Made by a program: the position numbers and the translations under genes
Notes under the pieces: generated by a model
Told to the model about the DNA's origin: nothing
Database searches by the model: none
What the model saw: the letters and a program-made list of their open reading frames with translations, nothing else
Source of the DNA: Solirubrobacterales bacterium
GTDB taxonomy: Bacteria > Actinomycetota > Thermoleophilia > Solirubrobacterales > Solirubrobacteraceae
Direction of reading: 5' to 3'
DNA length: 7,894 bases
Assembly (NCBI GenBank): GCA_013695395.1
Contig: JACDAP010000340.1
Coordinates: 1 to 7,894 of the forward strand
Part shown: positions 6,508 through 7,894 of the stretch, in pieces
How positions within the stretch are numbered: position 1 is the stretch's first letter
Layout: every line of letters begins with the position of its first letter

Positions 6508-6513
6508 GGGGAG
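6508..6513 (+). promoter_or_regulatory. Shine-Dalgarno GGGGAG for the GTG at 6521
   Basis: GGGGAG stands 7 bases before GTG 6521 and 7 bases after the hairpin repeat. It fixes the start of the following glycosyltransferase and would be close enough to the repeat for RNA structure to influence ribosome access. Confidence 0.55.
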
Positions 6514-6520
6514 CCCGGGC

Positions 6521-7438
6521 GTGAAGGTCGCCTTCGACGCACGGGCCGCTTCCGACCCCCGCGGGATCGGCCGCTACGTGCGCTGCCTGCTCGCCGCGCT
6601 GCGGGAGACCGCCGGGGAGCACACGATCGTGGAGAGCCACCGCCCCGCCCGCGGGCAGCTCTTCCACGCCCCGTGGATCGACGGCGCGAGCCTGCGCTCC
6701 AGGGTCCCCCAGGTGGTGACCGTCCACGACCTCGTGCCGCTCAAGCGGCGCTCGGAGTATCTACGTACCGGGCTCCGCTTCCGCCTGCGCTACCTCGCGG
6801 TCCAGCGCGCGGAACGGGTGATCGTGCCGACCCGGGCCGTGGCGGAGGACCTCACGTGGCTGCTCGACGTGCCCGCCGAGCGGATCCGGGTGATCGGCGA
6901 GGCCGCGGCCGCGTGCATGCGCCCACGGGCGGCCGTGGAGGTCGCCGCCGTCCGGGAGCGCTACGGACTGCCCGAGGACTACCTGCTCTGGGTCGGCGGG
7001 CTCGAGCATCCCGATCCGCGCAAACGCGTCGCCGCCCTGGCGCGGGAGTCGCGGAAGCTCCCGCTCGTCCTGGCCGGCCCCGCGGGGCGCTGGGCCCGCG
7101 AGCTCCCCGACGTGCTGCTCACCGGCCGGCTGGACGACGACGAGCTCGCCGCCGTCTACACCGGAGCCCGTGCCCTCGTCTTCCCCTCCGACGACGAGGG
7201 CTTCGGCCTGCCGCCCGTCGAGGCGCTCGCCTGCGGGACCCCGGTGGCCGCCTGCGACGTCCCGGCGCTCCGCGAGGTGCTGGGCGACCGGGCGGCCCTC
7301 GTGCCGGTCGACGACCTCGCGGGCCTCGTGGCCGCCGCTGAGGCGGCGCGGCGCCCCGCCCCTCTCGCTTCCACCTTCAGCTGGGAGGACGCCGCGCGGA
7401 CGACCTGGGCGGTCTACGAGGAGCTCGTCGACCGCTGA
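6521..7438 (+). CDS. Short GT4 glycosyltransferase (group 1)
   Basis: This encodes 305 residues from GTG 6521 to TGA 7436-7438, short for a GT4 enzyme (often 340-400). The N-terminus MKVAFDARAASDPRGIGRYV has the normal first strand and glycine loop, so the shortness is inside the acceptor domain: only about 20 residues separate LLAALRET (23-30) from the FHAPW strand (48-52). Then come PQVVTVHDLVPL (63-74), ERVIVPTRAVAEDL (98-111), LLWVGGLEHPDPRKR (155-169) with Arg167-Lys168, and DEGFGLPPVE with the E-x7-E pair Glu226 and Glu234. All donor-site motifs are intact, so it is probably active. It resembles the minus-strand gene at 3350-4393 (same start pattern and an identical PQVVTVHDL), suggesting the two are paralogues of one subgroup. 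It is preceded by a hairpin repeat pair and a good Shine-Dalgarno, and may be co-transcribed with the gene ending at 6372. Confidence 0.9.
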   Translation: MKVAFDARAASDPRGIGRYVRCLLAALRETAGEHTIVESHRPARGQLFHAPWIDGASLRSRVPQVVTVHDLVPLKRRSEYLRTGLRFRLRYLAVQRAERVIVPTRAVAEDLTWLLDVPAERIRVIGEAAAACMRPRAAVEVAAVRERYGLPEDYLLWVGGLEHPDPRKRVAALARESRKLPLVLAGPAGRWARELPDVLLTGRLDDDELAAVYTGARALVFPSDDEGFGLPPVEALACGTPVAACDVPALREVLGDRAALVPVDDLAGLVAAAEAARRPAPLASTFSWEDAARTTWAVYEELVDR

Positions 7439-7455
7439 ACGCGACCCCGGCGGGG

Positions 7456-7461
7456 GATACT
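7456..7461 (+). promoter_or_regulatory. Putative -10 element GATACT for a leaderless glutathione S-transferase gene
   Basis: GATACT matches TATAAT at four of six bases and ends 8 bases before ATG 7470, so transcription would begin at or within a base or two of the ATG. No Shine-Dalgarno lies between them, which agrees with leaderless translation. No convincing -35 box is visible. Confidence 0.4.
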
Positions 7462-7469
7462 TCGCCGCC

Positions 7470-7894
7470 ATGCTCACGCTCCACGACAGCCACGGCTCGA
7501 CCAACGCGATCAAGGTCCGCGTGCTCCTGCACGAGCTGGGCCTCGAGTGGACGGCGATCGAGCTCGAGCAGGGGGCACCGCGGCCGGAGGGCTACACGGA
7601 TCTGCACCCGTTCGGCCTGATCCCGACGCTCGTCGACGGGGCAGTCGTCATCACGGAGTCGAACGTCGCCCTGCGCTACCTGGCCGAGCGCGCGGCTCGC
7701 GCGGACCTGCGCGGAGCGACTCCGGCAGAGCGCGCCCGCATCGACGGCCTGCTCGACTCCCTCTCGCTCGAGCTCCGGCCGGCGCTGTGGGGCGTCGAGG
7801 CGTTCGCGATCTACGGCGGGGAGGCGGACGATCGTGGCGCCCGGGTCGCGGCCCTGGAGCACCAGCTCACGGCCTACGACACGCTCCTGCACCC
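7470..7894 (+). CDS. Glutathione S-transferase family protein, N-terminal part (3' end outside window)
   Basis: The frame is open from ATG 7470 to the window edge without a stop: 141 residues. Residues 1-75 form a thioredoxin-like GST N-terminal domain. They begin MLTLHDSHGSTNAIKVRVLL, where Ser7 or Ser10 is the possible glutathione-activating residue. FGLIPTLVDG (48-57) contains the conserved cis-Pro52, and VITESNVALRYLAE (60-73) contains Glu63-Ser64, the usual contact with the gamma-glutamyl group. From about residue 84 the helical C-terminal domain begins (AERARIDGLLDSL). At the usual length of 200-220 residues, some 60-80 are missing. Many actinobacteria use mycothiol rather than glutathione, so the true thiol partner is uncertain. 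The gene starts 31 bases after the last glycosyltransferase, with its own probable promoter, and is likely not part of the glycan pathway. Confidence 0.88.
   Translation, partial: MLTLHDSHGSTNAIKVRVLLHELGLEWTAIELEQGAPRPEGYTDLHPFGLIPTLVDGAVVITESNVALRYLAERAARADLRGATPAERARIDGLLDSLSLELRPALWGVEAFAIYGGEADDRGARVAALEHQLTAYDTLLH

Noticed and set aside
6427..7341. Plus-strand open frame of 304 residues overlapping the short GT4
   Set aside because: It is a +1 shadow of the real gene, almost entirely Arg, Ala, Pro and Gly.
7445..7455. Small CCCC-GGC-GGGG hairpin after the last glycosyltransferase as a terminator
   Set aside because: Only four pairs, no T tract and it runs into the putative -10 box; too weak to call.
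7377..7892. Minus-strand open frame opposite the glutathione S-transferase
   Set aside because: The plus strand carries clear GST motifs (cis-Pro, Glu-Ser); the minus-strand translation does not resemble a protein domain.

Overview
The window is very GC-rich (roughly 70 % or more by eye). It has tightly packed genes, GTG/TTG starts, ATGA overlaps and several starts that look leaderless. Together with protein style (alanine/arginine-rich GT4 glycosyltransferases and a secreted clan GH-A-like glycosidase with a basic C-terminal beta domain), this suggests a high-GC actinobacterium, perhaps of the Thermoleophilia/Solirubrobacterales type. The lineage is an inference; there is no rRNA or marker gene here.

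Layout. (1) 1-2147, plus strand: the 3' end of a membrane protein with a last transmembrane helix and C-terminal TPRs (O-antigen ligase/polymerase style). Eight bases later comes a secreted clan GH-A-like glycosidase with a TTG start. (2) 2163-4393, minus strand: two GT4 glycosyltransferases joined by an ATGA overlap. The downstream one belongs to the DUF1972 subgroup (rhamnosyl/galactosyl-transferase-like) and converges on the glycosidase with only 15 bases between stop codons. (3) 4394-4486: a 93-bp divergent promoter region with a spaced inverted repeat. (4) 4487-7438, plus strand: a GT-A-fold glycosyltransferase-like protein, a GT4 enzyme (ATGA overlap), a 148-bp gap with two copies of a 47-bp hairpin-forming repeat, and a short third-type GT4 enzyme. 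(5) 7470-end: the start of a glutathione S-transferase family gene, probably an unrelated neighbour with its own leaderless promoter.

Taken together this is a cell-surface or exopolysaccharide locus. Several cytoplasmic glycosyltransferases would build a repeat unit, the TPR membrane protein is a plausible polymerase/ligase, and the exported glycosidase could trim or remodel the product. The sugar structure cannot be read from the sequence.

The least ordinary element is the pair of 47-bp units at 6394-6500, exactly 60 bp apart. Each folds into a long hairpin, with one clear compensatory base-pair change between copies. Their arms can also pair across units into a competing central hairpin.
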